Origin: Anoxybacterium sp963668245
Lineage (GTDB): Bacteria > Bacillota > Clostridia > Peptostreptococcales > Anaerovoracaceae
Direction of reading: 5' to 3'
Length of the DNA: 64,000 nucleotides
Assembly (NCBI GenBank): GCA_963668245.2
Contig: OY764195.2
Location: forward strand, 1,860,001 to 1,924,000
Every line of letters begins with the position of its first letter. The stretch's first letter is position 1. A model generated the notes under the pieces. The model was not told the origin of the DNA. It searched no databases and saw only the letters and a list, made by a program, of their open reading frames with translations. Positions 21,923-30,844 of the stretch are shown one piece after another. The position numbers and the translations under genes were made by a program.

Positions 21923-24433
21923 ATGATTTTAAAAAAGAAGAAGAATTTAGTTTTCTTATCTTTCTTCATCATTTTGTTGCCCCTTTTTTTCTTGCATTTT
22001 CAGATTGGATTTTCTTATGGTGTAGCAGAATCCGTTGCAGAAAAAAATGTTCTAATATTAGAATCCTATCATAGAGGGCATCCATGGACGGATGCGCAGG
22101 AAAACGCCATCTTTGACGAGTTAGAAAAAAGCGATCTCAATATAGTAACCTTCATAGAAGAAATGGACTGGAAACGATACCCAGATAAACAAAATTTAAG
22201 TCAACTACATGAACGATTTCAATATAAGTATATGAATATGCCTATTGATTTGATTATGACCACTGATGATGCGGCGCTCCAGTTTGCGTTGGATCATCGC
22301 GTAGAGTTATTTTCAAATGCACCCATTGTTTTTTCTGGAGTACTAAAAAAGGATGCGGATCGAATCCTTGAAGGGAAAATCAATGTGACTGGTACCTATG
22401 AGCAAATGAATTCAGAGGGAACAGTTCAATTTGCCAAAAAGGTTTTTCCAGATTTGAAGTACGTATATTTACTCCATGACTTAAGTGACAGTGGAGTAAG
22501 CACTGGAGAACTCATGAAGAATGGGGTTTGTGATGCAAGTGATGATTTGGTGGTGCGAGACCTATCCAATCTGAGTTTAAATGATATATTGAAGCTTGTT
22601 CCTAACTTTAGCATGGATAGTATAATTCTAGTTGCATCGTATAATTTTGATGCAGACAATCATTATTTAGCAATTGATCAATCAGTTAAAAAACTTAGTG
22701 AAAAAAGTAGTGTTCCAGTTTTTACTTTAGATGAAGCAGCTTTTGGGACTGGAGCACTTGGTGGTGATTTGAATAGTGGATTATTGCATGGAAAGACTGC
22801 GGCCGAATTGGGTCTTCGTATCTTAGTGGGAGAATCAGCAAATCAAATACCCATCTCTGAAAAAAAACCTGCCTGTTGGAGTTTTGATTATGATCAAATG
22901 AAACGGTTTCATGTAGAATTAGATGAACTTCCAAATGATGCAGTTGTGATACATAAATCCGTATCATATTATGAGCAGAATAAAACAATTATTCTTTCAA
23001 ATATTGCTGTTCTTATTGCCTTGATTCTTTTTATCATCTATTTATTGACGAGTATTAGATATCGAAAAAAAATTGAGGTGATGTTAAAGGAACAAAAAGA
23101 TAAAATCTATCACTTGGCTTATTATAGTCCAGTGACTGATTTGCCGAATCGTGTTTTCTTACGTGAAACGTTAGAAACCTACATTGCAGCGGATCCGAAA
23201 CATGAAAAGAAGTTTGCATTGGTTTATATTGATATTGATAATTTTAAGGAAATCAATGACACGTTTGGACACTCAGTTGGTGATCAAGTGTTGCTTTACT
23301 TTGCGGAACGATTAAAAAAAGCACATAATCTCCAAAATAATAATAGCCTAGACAGCCTGGATGTTTTTAGCTTGGGTGGCGACGAGTTTATCATGCTATT
23401 TTATGATACAGATAAACAGAAAATGGATGTAATTTCTAAAGATATGGTTTGCACCATTACGGAACCATTTGTTTTAGAAGATAATATTTTTTACATGGAA
23501 GTAAGTGGTGGCATTGTATTTTATCCAGATCATGGCACAACATATTCAGAATTACTGAAGAATTCAGATACCGCTATGTATCGCTCTAAAGAGGCTGGGA
23601 AAGGAATTTTCACATATTTCAATCAATCTATGAGCGATGATGCTTTCAAAAAAAATGCAATGCAGAGTAATTTAAGATTGTCAATAGAAAGAGGCGACTT
23701 TGTAGTGTATTATCAGCCTCAAATGGATGCAAAAACATGGAGTATATCGGGTTTTGAGGCTTTAATCAGATGGAACAGTCCTGAATTTGGATTTGTTCAG
23801 CCATTATCATTTATGAAAATTGCAGAGGAGAGCAGGTTAATTATTCCAATCGGTGAATGGGTTTTGGAAACTGCTTGTTCTTTCATGAAAAGAATACATA
23901 GAGAATTCAGCTCTAAATATATAATATCGGTAAACATTTCAGTGATTCAACTATTGCAAGAGGATTTTGTCGATATGGTAATGGACACACTGAAAAAAAC
24001 AGGAATTTCACCCCAGTCACTTGAATTGGAGATTACAGAAACCGTGTTCTTGAATTCTTCAAAAATGGCGGTAGATACATTAGAAAGATTAAAGCAAACA
24101 GGCGTTAAGGTGGCACTAGATGATTTTGGAACTGGGTATTCTTCGTTGAGTTACCTGAGTCAACTTCCCATTTCAACCTTAAAAATTGATAAAGCTTTTA
24201 TTAGTAGTCTTTTTGATTCAAACAAAAACATGGTTTTAACCAATTCAATTATTAGAATGGGACATGAACTGGGATTAGAACTGGTGATTGAAGGTGTTGA
24301 GACCGACGAACAGAAAGAACTGTTTACGTTGATGGGTTGCGATCGAATTCAGGGATATTTAGTGGGTAAGCCTGCCCCAGACTTTGAAGTCTTTGCAAGT
24401 CTTAATGAAATGAAGGGAAAAAAGAGACTCTAA
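21923..24433 (+). CDS. GGDEF-EAL c-di-GMP protein with periplasmic substrate-binding sensor
   Basis: 836 residues. A signal/membrane helix (~8-28) is followed by an extracellular ABC-substrate-binding-like domain (~40-340; NVLILESYHRG, LDEAAFGTGALGGD), a second helix (~353-377), a GGDEF domain with intact GGDEF at 485-489 and an EAL domain with EAL at 612-614, plus EITET, DDFGTGYSSL, KIDKAF and EGVE catalytic motifs. No RxxD inhibitory site precedes GGDEF (DSLD instead). Both cyclase and phosphodiesterase activity look possible. Being next to the pilus locus suggests control of attachment, an inference. Confidence 0.9.
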   Translation: MILKKKKNLVFLSFFIILLPLFFLHFQIGFSYGVAESVAEKNVLILESYHRGHPWTDAQENAIFDELEKSDLNIVTFIEEMDWKRYPDKQNLSQLHERFQYKYMNMPIDLIMTTDDAALQFALDHRVELFSNAPIVFSGVLKKDADRILEGKINVTGTYEQMNSEGTVQFAKKVFPDLKYVYLLHDLSDSGVSTGELMKNGVCDASDDLVVRDLSNLSLNDILKLVPNFSMDSIILVASYNFDADNHYLAIDQSVKKLSEKSSVPVFTLDEAAFGTGALGGDLNSGLLHGKTAAELGLRILVGESANQIPISEKKPACWSFDYDQMKRFHVELDELPNDAVVIHKSVSYYEQNKTIILSNIAVLIALILFIIYLLTSIRYRKKIEVMLKEQKDKIYHLAYYSPVTDLPNRVFLRETLETYIAADPKHEKKFALVYIDIDNFKEINDTFGHSVGDQVLLYFAERLKKAHNLQNNNSLDSLDVFSLGGDEFIMLFYDTDKQKMDVISKDMVCTITEPFVLEDNIFYMEVSGGIVFYPDHGTTYSELLKNSDTAMYRSKEAGKGIFTYFNQSMSDDAFKKNAMQSNLRLSIERGDFVVYYQPQMDAKTWSISGFEALIRWNSPEFGFVQPLSFMKIAEESRLIIPIGEWVLETACSFMKRIHREFSSKYIISVNISVIQLLQEDFVDMVMDTLKKTGISPQSLELEITETVFLNSSKMAVDTLERLKQTGVKVALDDFGTGYSSLSYLSQLPISTLKIDKAFISSLFDSNKNMVLTNSIIRMGHELGLELVIEGVETDEQKELFTLMGCDRIQGYLVGKPAPDFEVFASLNEMKGKKRL

Positions 24434-24486
24434 TCGTGACATTTTTCATAAGGCTTGAAGCGATGAGAAAGAGAATGATAAATATT

Positions 24487-25074
24487 TTATTTACAATCAT
24501 TATTTTGAGATTGTTGTATAAACTCTGCAATAACTTGATGCCCCAGCAGGGTCGGATGCAATCCATCCACGAGATAATCACCAACTGTGTTTTCATCATA
24601 AAGCTTCGAAAAGTAAAGCTGAGTATCAACGAAACCTACTTGGTTTTCTGAGCAGTACGAGAGGATTAATTGACGAAGTTCTTGTAGCTGATGGTTTACT
24701 TTATGATAGTCTACATTCGGAAACCATTGAGCAGCAGCTGTTTGTGGATGAAGGAGAAGGGGCGTCATTAAAATAGCTTCAATATGATTTTCTTTTGCCT
24801 GATGAGTCATTTTTTTTAGATACGCTAACACTTCTTCGGGAGTATTGAGGCTTTGAATAAAATCGTTTGTTCCAGTTAAGATAAAAACCTTTTTAGGTTT
24901 ATGAGAAATCACATCTTTTTGAAAACGTAACCAAATGTTTGACGAAATATCACCGTTTTCACCTTTGTTTATGATTTCAAAGCCAGAAGCATCTCTCCAG
25001 AGACTGACGAAACATTGACTACGTCGATATGGAAACCCATTGATAATACTGTTACCGATACATACAATTTTCAT
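24487..25074 (-). CDS. SGNH/GDSL-family hydrolase
   Basis: 195 residues with block I GNSIINGFP (Ser nucleophile, with Asn replacing Asp of GDS), block II Gly in NKGENGD, block III GTND, and block V DGLHP with catalytic Asp/His. Such enzymes are lipases, acyl esterases or thioesterases; substrate unknown. No signal peptide is visible, so probably cytoplasmic. Convergent with the GGDEF-EAL gene and divergent from thrS. Confidence 0.88.
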   Translation of the reverse strand: MKIVCIGNSIINGFPYRRSQCFVSLWRDASGFEIINKGENGDISSNIWLRFQKDVISHKPKKVFILTGTNDFIQSLNTPEEVLAYLKKMTHQAKENHIEAILMTPLLLHPQTAAAQWFPNVDYHKVNHQLQELRQLILSYCSENQVGFVDTQLYFSKLYDENTVGDYLVDGLHPTLLGHQVIAEFIQQSQNNDCK

Positions 25075-25153
25075 ATATTTACCTAAAATTCGATATTCAC
25101 TTGATATTCCTAAGTTTCTTCGTGGGAATTGTGAGCGAACTGAATCCCTTTCC

Positions 25154-25181
25154 TTGACAAAAGATATGGTTAGAATATAAT
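25154..25181 (+). promoter_or_regulatory. Promoter of thrS
   Basis: Perfect TTGACA (25154-25159), 16-bp spacer and perfect TATAAT (25176-25181). Confidence 0.75.
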
Positions 25182-25231
25182 TATAATGTTAAGCAATTGT
25201 AATGTCAAACAAAGGGGTTCTTTGAAAGATG

Positions 25232-25274
25232 ATTCGATTCCCCTTATTTTTGATATATAAAAACCGAATCGAAT
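25232..25274 (+). promoter_or_regulatory. Inverted repeat in thrS leader
   Basis: ATTCGATTC (25232-25240) and GAATCGAAT (25266-25274) are perfect inverted copies, ending 7 bp before the CCAGGAGG of thrS. The leader is too short for a T-box and lacks its motif. Confidence 0.5.
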
Positions 25275-25293
25275 ATATAACCAGGAGGTAATT

Positions 25294-27201
25294 ATGATAA
25301 AGGTAACACTTAAGGACGGCAGTGTGAAAGAAGCTCCAAAAGGAGCATCCATATTGGAAGTTGCAAAATCTATTCATCATGGGTTGGCAAAGGAAGCAGT
25401 AGCCGGAAAAATTAATGGAAAAGTCGAAGGTTTGAATTTTCGTTTAGATGATGATTGCGAGCTAGAAATTTTAAAATTTGAAGATTTTGATGGAAATCAC
25501 ACCTTTAGGCATACCACGTCTCATATTCTAGCCCAAGCAGTAAAGAGATTGTTTCCTGATGCAAAGCTAGGCATTGGACCTGCGATTGACAATGGGTTTT
25601 ATTATGATTTTGACTTAGAGCATCGTTTTACAGATGAGGATCTAATTGCCATTGAAAAAGAAATGAACAAAATTGTTCAGGATAACCTGCCAGTTGAGAG
25701 ATTTGAATTGCCTCGTGAAGAAGCTGTGAAATTTATGGAAGAAAAGCAAGAACCATACAAAGTTGAGTTAATTCAAGATTTGCCTGAAGATGCAACGATT
25801 TCATTCTATAAGCAAGGTGATTTCACGGACCTATGTGCAGGACCACATATGCCATCTACCGCTGCAATCAAAGCGGTAAAATTGATGAGTGTTGCGGGAG
25901 CATACTGGAGAGGAAGCGAAAAAAATAAGATGCTCCAGAGAATTTATGGAACATCTTTCCCAAAACAAAAGCAATTAGATGAGTATTTGGAACGACTAGA
26001 AGAAGCGAAGAAAAGAGACCATCGAAAAATAGGAAAAGAAATGGATCTTTTTGCAATTTATGAAGAAGGACCTGGATTCCCATTCTTTATGCCAAAAGGG
26101 ATGATTATTCGAAATGAACTTGAAACCTTTTGGAGAAAAGCGCATCGTGAAAGAGGATATCAGGAGATTAAAACCCCATTGATTCTTAGTGAATCATTAT
26201 GGCATACATCAGGACACTGGGATCACTACAAAGACAATATGTATTTTACAAAAATTGATGATGGTGATTATGCCGTAAAACCGATGAACTGTCCTGGTGC
26301 GATGTTAGCATATAAACGCAAGATGTATAGCTATCGTGATTTTCCGATTCGTATGGCAGAAATGGGACAGGTCCATAGACACGAATTGTCAGGTGCACTT
26401 CATGGATTAATGAGAGTTCGTACTTTTACACAAGATGATGCTCATATTTTTATGCTTCCAGAACAGATTAAGAACGAAATTGTGGGAGTTATTGATTTTA
26501 TCGATTATGTATATAATCTTTTTGGATTTAAATATCATATTGAGCTTTCCACAAAGCCGGAAGATTCGATGGGAACAGAAGAAGAATGGAATATGGCAAC
26601 AGACGCTTTGAAAGAAGCTCTGGAAGGAAAAAATATCCCATTTATTATCAATGAAGGGGATGGCGCATTTTATGGTCCTAAAATCGACTTCCATCTAGAG
26701 GACTGTTTGGGAAGAACGTGGCAGTGTGGAACGATTCAGCTTGATTTCCAGATGCCTCAGCGCTTTGATCTAACATATGTGGGCAGTGACGGTGAAAAAC
26801 ATAGACCCATTATGATTCATCGTGTAATCTTTGGAAGCATTGAACGTTTTATTGGCATTTTGACTGAGCACTTTGCTGGAAAATTCCCGCTTTGGCTTGC
26901 ACCAGTACAAGTTAAGTTATTGACTGTGACAGAGCGTTTTGCAGATTATGCATATGAGGTTTCAAAACGGTTAAATGATGCTGATATTCGAGTTGAAGTC
27001 GATGTTCGAAATGAGAAAATTGGGTATAAAATCAGAGAAGCAAGAAATGAGAGAGTTTCTTACATCGGTGTAATTGGCGAAAAAGAAATGGAAGCAGGAG
27101 AGCTTACTGTTCGTTCTAGCAAAGAAGGAGAACTTGGTGCTCTGACAATAGATGTTTTTGTTACAAAATTGATTAAAGAAATCGAAGAAAAAATTTGTTA
27201 G
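25294..27201 (+). CDS. thrS: Threonine--tRNA ligase
   Basis: 635 residues, normal length. N-terminal TGS domain (~1-62), editing domain (~65-220, with HTTSHILAQAV), class II catalytic core (zinc and active-site residues in KPMNCPGAM, HRHE and IHRVIFGSIER) and C-terminal anticodon-binding domain (~535-635). CCAGGAGG lies 5 nt before the ATG. Monocistronic-looking, with its own promoter and a short leader. Confidence 0.97.
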   Translation: MIKVTLKDGSVKEAPKGASILEVAKSIHHGLAKEAVAGKINGKVEGLNFRLDDDCELEILKFEDFDGNHTFRHTTSHILAQAVKRLFPDAKLGIGPAIDNGFYYDFDLEHRFTDEDLIAIEKEMNKIVQDNLPVERFELPREEAVKFMEEKQEPYKVELIQDLPEDATISFYKQGDFTDLCAGPHMPSTAAIKAVKLMSVAGAYWRGSEKNKMLQRIYGTSFPKQKQLDEYLERLEEAKKRDHRKIGKEMDLFAIYEEGPGFPFFMPKGMIIRNELETFWRKAHRERGYQEIKTPLILSESLWHTSGHWDHYKDNMYFTKIDDGDYAVKPMNCPGAMLAYKRKMYSYRDFPIRMAEMGQVHRHELSGALHGLMRVRTFTQDDAHIFMLPEQIKNEIVGVIDFIDYVYNLFGFKYHIELSTKPEDSMGTEEEWNMATDALKEALEGKNIPFIINEGDGAFYGPKIDFHLEDCLGRTWQCGTIQLDFQMPQRFDLTYVGSDGEKHRPIMIHRVIFGSIERFIGILTEHFAGKFPLWLAPVQVKLLTVTERFADYAYEVSKRLNDADIRVEVDVRNEKIGYKIREARNERVSYIGVIGEKEMEAGELTVRSSKEGELGALTIDVFVTKLIKEIEEKIC

Positions 27202-27215
27202 TATTTAACGTTAGG

Positions 27216-27252
27216 CAGATTTCAGGACGAAGGTTCTGAAATCTGTCATTTC
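27216..27252 (+). terminator. Hairpin after thrS
   Basis: Perfect 10-bp stem CAGATTTCAG/CTGAAATCTG (27216-27225, 27236-27245) followed by TCATTTCT, a weak T tail; probably a leaky terminator. Confidence 0.55.
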
Positions 27253-27273
27253 TATGATAATCAAGGAGTTTAA

Positions 27274-27618
27274 ATGATGTTTGAATCAAAAGAAAAAAAA
27301 GAATGGCGAAATGGCGTATACTTATGCACAACAAAAGATTCTCTTGAAGCAGATATTTTAGAATCTAAATTAAGAAGCGAGGGAATTCCTTCTATAAAGA
27401 AGTTTAAAGGTGCTAGTAATTTTCTTGAAATTTTTATGGGTTCAAACAGTGCGTTTCCTATAGATTTGTATGTACCTGAAGAATGCCTTGAAGATGCTAA
27501 AAATATCATTGTGGCAGTACCTATCGTAGGGGATGAAATCCCGGAAGATGCAGTTGATTTTGATCAACTTTCCGAAGAAGAGTTGGATGAACTTACCGGC
27601 AAAAAAGAAGAAGAATAA
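27274..27618 (+). CDS. DUF2007-like small protein
   Basis: 114 residues: VYLCTTKDSLEADILESKLRSEGIP and IDLYVPEECLEDAKNII match the DUF2007 pattern (putative signal-transducing domain), followed by an acidic tail rich in Glu. Cytoplasmic, no membrane segment. Function unknown. TCAAGGAG precedes the start at the expected distance; the next gene follows by 43 bp. Confidence 0.7.
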   Translation: MMFESKEKKEWRNGVYLCTTKDSLEADILESKLRSEGIPSIKKFKGASNFLEIFMGSNSAFPIDLYVPEECLEDAKNIIVAVPIVGDEIPEDAVDFDQLSEEELDELTGKKEEE

Positions 27619-27661
27619 TTTCTTGTTTGGATTTTGATAAGAAAGGTAGTTTGATGCACAT

Positions 27662-28735
27662 ATGAAATGTAGCAATTGTGGTGCAAAAGTTAAAAAGAAT
27701 AGCAGTTTCTGTGTAAAATGTGGTGCTAAAATTGATCCTGATCCAAAAATTGAGGCCAAAAAGCAGAAAAAAGAAGACAATAAGCAAAAAAAAGCAGAAA
27801 AAAAGACTGCTAATGCAGAAAAAAAGAAAGTTAAGAAGGAAGCAGCACAGGAAAAGAAGCAAGCAGCACAGGAAAAGAAGCAAGCGAAAAAACAAAATAA
27901 ACAAGAACAAAAAGATGACAAAAAAAAGGGACAGGCAGATGCAGTGCCAGAAGCAGAAGGTGAGAGCGGAAAGAAGAAAAGAAAACTTCCAGTACCACCA
28001 AAAATTTTGTTGTTGATTCCTATTGTCTTGGTTTTGGTTGTTGGTATTTTATCTTTGTTTCTTTTTGGTGATAAATTTTTGCCAAATCCGATAAAAAACA
28101 ACAAGATATTTGTTACCGTATCTACAATTGTAAAAGAAAAAGTTCCGAATCCTTTGGAAAAATTGGGTAAAAAAGATATTACAGACGAAACCATGCTAAT
28201 GGAAAATTTGTCAGCTTTTCTTACTGCAGATGGCACAAGTGCAACAGTTGGTGCGATCACAGTAGACCATACAGAAGAAGATGCGGAGGCAAAGACTACA
28301 ACCGTGTATTTAGATGCGGAAGTGACTAATGATACGGGAACTGATACGCACAGCTACAGTATGGTTTTTTCATCAAAACTGATTGGTGGATGGAACTTCG
28401 AATCGGCCACCGAATATAATATTAAAGAAGAGCCAGAGACGATTGTTGGTGTTGAGAATGCTCTTGTATTAAATGACCCAATTATATATGAAGGTCTTGA
28501 AGATGGTATGGTAGCAAGCAATGAAGAAGTGATTGGCCACTACACTGATATGACAAATGGAACGGATACCGTTGCGGTTTATATGGAACTAAAAAATAAT
28601 GTGGTCTTTATGACTGGCAGCCGAGAAATCGTGTTTCAATATGATGAAGCAACAAAGACTTGGTCAAGTAGTGGACCGGCAGGAAAATTTTCTGCATGGA
28701 CGGTACTTCCAGTAGAAATGACCGGTGAAAATTAA
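27662..28735 (+). CDS. Zinc-ribbon, Lys-rich, single-pass membrane protein
   Basis: 357 residues. An N-terminal zinc ribbon (CSNCG...CVKCG, residues 3-22), a Lys/Gln/Glu-rich low-complexity segment (~30-105), one membrane helix (~113-135) and a ~220-residue extracellular domain with Thr/Val/Asp-rich beta pattern. This architecture is common in uncharacterised Firmicute zinc-ribbon proteins. The gaaagg SD is 15-20 nt from the only in-frame ATG, so translation may be weak. Ends 4 bp inside the convergent permease gene. Function not known. Confidence 0.7.
   Translation: MKCSNCGAKVKKNSSFCVKCGAKIDPDPKIEAKKQKKEDNKQKKAEKKTANAEKKKVKKEAAQEKKQAAQEKKQAKKQNKQEQKDDKKKGQADAVPEAEGESGKKKRKLPVPPKILLLIPIVLVLVVGILSLFLFGDKFLPNPIKNNKIFVTVSTIVKEKVPNPLEKLGKKDITDETMLMENLSAFLTADGTSATVGAITVDHTEEDAEAKTTTVYLDAEVTNDTGTDTHSYSMVFSSKLIGGWNFESATEYNIKEEPETIVGVENALVLNDPIIYEGLEDGMVASNEEVIGHYTDMTNGTDTVAVYMELKNNVVFMTGSREIVFQYDEATKTWSSSGPAGKFSAWTVLPVEMTGEN
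27841..27882 (+). repeat. 21-bp tandem repeat, two copies
   Basis: Two exact adjacent 21-bp units within the Lys-rich region of the zinc-ribbon gene, encoding AAQEKKQ twice; a site of possible length variation. Confidence 0.85.
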
Positions 28736-29367
28736 AATTCTCTCTTCTCAAAGATTCTAACCGATAAGATATAGGAAACGGCATAGAACACAAATCCGAT
28801 TATCGGGGAGAAGAGCCCGATTTTTATTATGGTAGCCTCTGAAGGAATTGGTATACCTGAGGTGGAGAGCCCAGTTACTAAAAAAGCGGGAGAGGCAAAT
28901 AATACAAATAGAAATAGCCTGCTTTTTTCGACTCCAAACCGAAAAGTAAGTGGGAGTAGTATGCTGAAAAAAAATAGAAATAAGGACACAATGATTTCGG
29001 TAAAGAGTAAGTGTTCGGACATGTTAAAACGAGAAGCATTGAGAAATGTTCCGTGTACATAGGATATAAGGAAAGAGACTAACGTGCCCGCACCACAAGC
29101 TAAGAGGGTTAATATGTATTTTTCTTTGACTATTGTTTTTCTTTTAATTGGCAGTGAAAGTGCATATTGATCCCACTTTGCCAAATTATCCAATGAAAAT
29201 GTATTGATGGTAATCATCATGGCAAACATAATGAACGCCCCTTCTATAAAGGGAATAGGGGACGAGCTGGCAGTTGAGAATAAAACGAAAAAAATGATTG
29301 CGATGAGAACAAAACTTTTCCAGTACTGCTTCAATGTATATAAATCTTTTAATAATAATCCCATCAT
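28732..29367 (-). CDS. ABC-2 family transporter permease (first GntR operon)
   Basis: 211 residues with about six hydrophobic segments (SFVLIAIIFFVLF, GAFIMFAMMITINTF, GAGTLVSFLISYV, IIVSLFLFFFSILL, LFLFVLFASPAFLV, IIGFVFYAVSYIL). Pairs with the ATPase encoded upstream (4-bp overlap). The set resembles B. subtilis Ytr/BcrA-like exporters, often linked to antimicrobial stress, but the substrate cannot be read from sequence. Confidence 0.8.
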   Translation of the reverse strand: MMGLLLKDLYTLKQYWKSFVLIAIIFFVLFSTASSSPIPFIEGAFIMFAMMITINTFSLDNLAKWDQYALSLPIKRKTIVKEKYILTLLACGAGTLVSFLISYVHGTFLNASRFNMSEHLLFTEIIVSLFLFFFSILLPLTFRFGVEKSRLFLFVLFASPAFLVTGLSTSGIPIPSEATIIKIGLFSPIIGFVFYAVSYILSVRIFEKREF

Positions 29368-30227
29368 ATTGATTGATCTCCTTTGATATAAAATAGCATA
29401 ATATCTTCTATTGATACTGAATTCATTTGCATGGAAGGATGCTTTTTTTTCATGTCTGATTTGTTTTTAACTAGAATTTCATGACCAAATAAATTGGAGC
29501 GATGACCAACAATATCCTTCTTATCTATCTCAGATAACTCTTCTTTTTTACATAGAAGTAGACCATAATCCTCTAACAGGGCATCTTTTGACTCTGAAAA
29601 TTGTATCATGCCGTGATCAAGAAATGTAACGTAATCTGCGATTTTTTCAAGGTCACTGGTAATATGGGTTGAGAAAAGAACGGTACGATTTTCATCCTGA
29701 ATATAATCTAGGAGTATATCCAATATTTCGTTTCGAACAATAGGGTCAAGACCGCTTGTTGCTTCATCTAGAATTAATAGTTCTGCATCATGAGAAAGCG
29801 CAACTGCAATGGAAAGCTTCATTTGCATTCCTCTGGACAAAAACTTTATCTTTTTTTGAAATGGCACCTGAAATCGTTCTAAGTGGGACTCAAATAATTG
29901 AGAATCCCATCTTTGATAAATTTTTTTTAGGATGCTTGAAATTTCTTTTGCAGTTAAAATATCATGAAAATGACATTGGTCAAATACGACACCGATTCGT
30001 TCTTTTACATTTTTTTCGTTTTGAATGGCGTTCTCTCCCAAGATTTGAATGGTTCCAGAATCTAATTTTAACTGGTTGAGCAATAACTTAATTAGTGTCG
30101 TTTTACCAGCACCATTTTGGCCGACTAAACCCATAATCGTACCTTTTGGTAAGGTGAAATCCAGTTCGCCAAGCTGGAACTGCTGAAATGATTTCTTTAA
30201 ATTTTGTATTTCTATTGCGTAACCCAC
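29364..30227 (-). CDS. ABC transporter ATP-binding protein (first GntR operon)
   Basis: 287 residues with Walker A GQNGAGKTT, signature LSRGMQMKLS, Walker B LLILDEATSGLDP and the switch histidine in STHI. It belongs to the ABC-2/BcrA-type ATPase group. The region after ~215 is a variable C-terminal extension. Operon: GntR regulator (30266-30640), this ATPase, permease. Confidence 0.9.
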   Translation of the reverse strand: MGYAIEIQNLKKSFQQFQLGELDFTLPKGTIMGLVGQNGAGKTTLIKLLLNQLKLDSGTIQILGENAIQNEKNVKERIGVVFDQCHFHDILTAKEISSILKKIYQRWDSQLFESHLERFQVPFQKKIKFLSRGMQMKLSIAVALSHDAELLILDEATSGLDPIVRNEILDILLDYIQDENRTVLFSTHITSDLEKIADYVTFLDHGMIQFSESKDALLEDYGLLLCKKEELSEIDKKDIVGHRSNLFGHEILVKNKSDMKKKHPSMQMNSVSIEDIMLFYIKGDQSI

Positions 30228-30265
30228 GTGTAACCTCCTGGTATTGCTATTGGGAATGTTTGATT

Positions 30266-30640
30266 TTATTCCTGATCATAAAACAGAGAAAGTATTTCAA
30301 TCAATTCCCCCTTCTTGATATCTGATGATTTTGCGATGGCAACGGCTTCTTGAATTTTTTCCTCGGCCATTCTCAAGTGTTCTTCTCTGACAAATTCTAT
30401 ATTTTTACTTGCGACAAAACTTCCTCTTCCAGTGGCTGTTTCTATAAAACCATCGCGCTCTAGGTCTTCATAGGCGCGTTTTGTTGTAATCACACTGATT
30501 CGAAGCTCCTTAGCCAATAGGCGCATAGATGGAAGTGCATCACCTTCTATTAATGTACCATTTAATATTAAGCGCTTTATTTGTGATGAGATTTGTTCAT
30601 AAATTGGCTTATCACTTCCGTTGCTGATTACAATATCCAT
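30266..30640 (-). CDS. GntR-family regulator, YtrA-type
   Basis: 124 residues: an N-terminal winged helix (YEQISSQIKRLILNGTLIEGDALPSMR..., then ISVITTKRAYEDLERDGFIETATGRGSFV) and a short C-terminal helix pair without an effector domain, typical of the YtrA subfamily that controls adjacent ABC genes. A perfect palindrome just upstream (30657-30681) is its likely operator, so the operon is probably autorepressed. Confidence 0.88.
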   Translation of the reverse strand: MDIVISNGSDKPIYEQISSQIKRLILNGTLIEGDALPSMRLLAKELRISVITTKRAYEDLERDGFIETATGRGSFVASKNIEFVREEHLRMAEEKIQEAVAIAKSSDIKKGELIEILSLFYDQE

Positions 30641-30656
30641 AAAAACCCTTTCTTAT

Positions 30657-30681
30657 ATTGTATATATACGTTATATACAAT
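30657..30681 (-). promoter_or_regulatory. Palindromic operator upstream of GntR gene
   Basis: ATTGTATATA and TATATACAAT are exact inverted copies with a 5-bp centre, 17 bp upstream of the GntR start, within the probable promoter. Confidence 0.7.
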
Positions 30682-30725
30682 ATACCGTATATCACATTTG
30701 ATGTCAAGCAAAAATCGTTAAGTAT

Positions 30726-30777
30726 AAAAAAATCCTTCACATGTATGCCAATGAGGAGAAGCTTACCTATGAAGGAT
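30726..30777 (-). terminator. Reverse-strand terminator after the BaiN-type flavoprotein gene
   Basis: ATCCTTCA (30732-30739) pairs with TGAAGGAT (30770-30777); on the reverse strand the stem is followed by a run of T. Confidence 0.65.
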
Positions 30778-30844
30778 AAAGTACCTATTCGTAATGTGTC
30801 GGAGCTATCTTGAAAAGTAACAATTCATCACATAAGGTGAATCA

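Noticed and set aside
25075..25293. T-box riboswitch before thrS
   Set aside because: The gap is too short and the conserved T-box sequence and specifier stem are not visible.
27442..28260. Long reverse open frame (272 codons) opposite the zinc-ribbon gene
   Set aside because: It is Phe/Ser/Cys-rich antisense of a Lys-rich coding region; the forward frame has recognisable domains and the reverse one has none.
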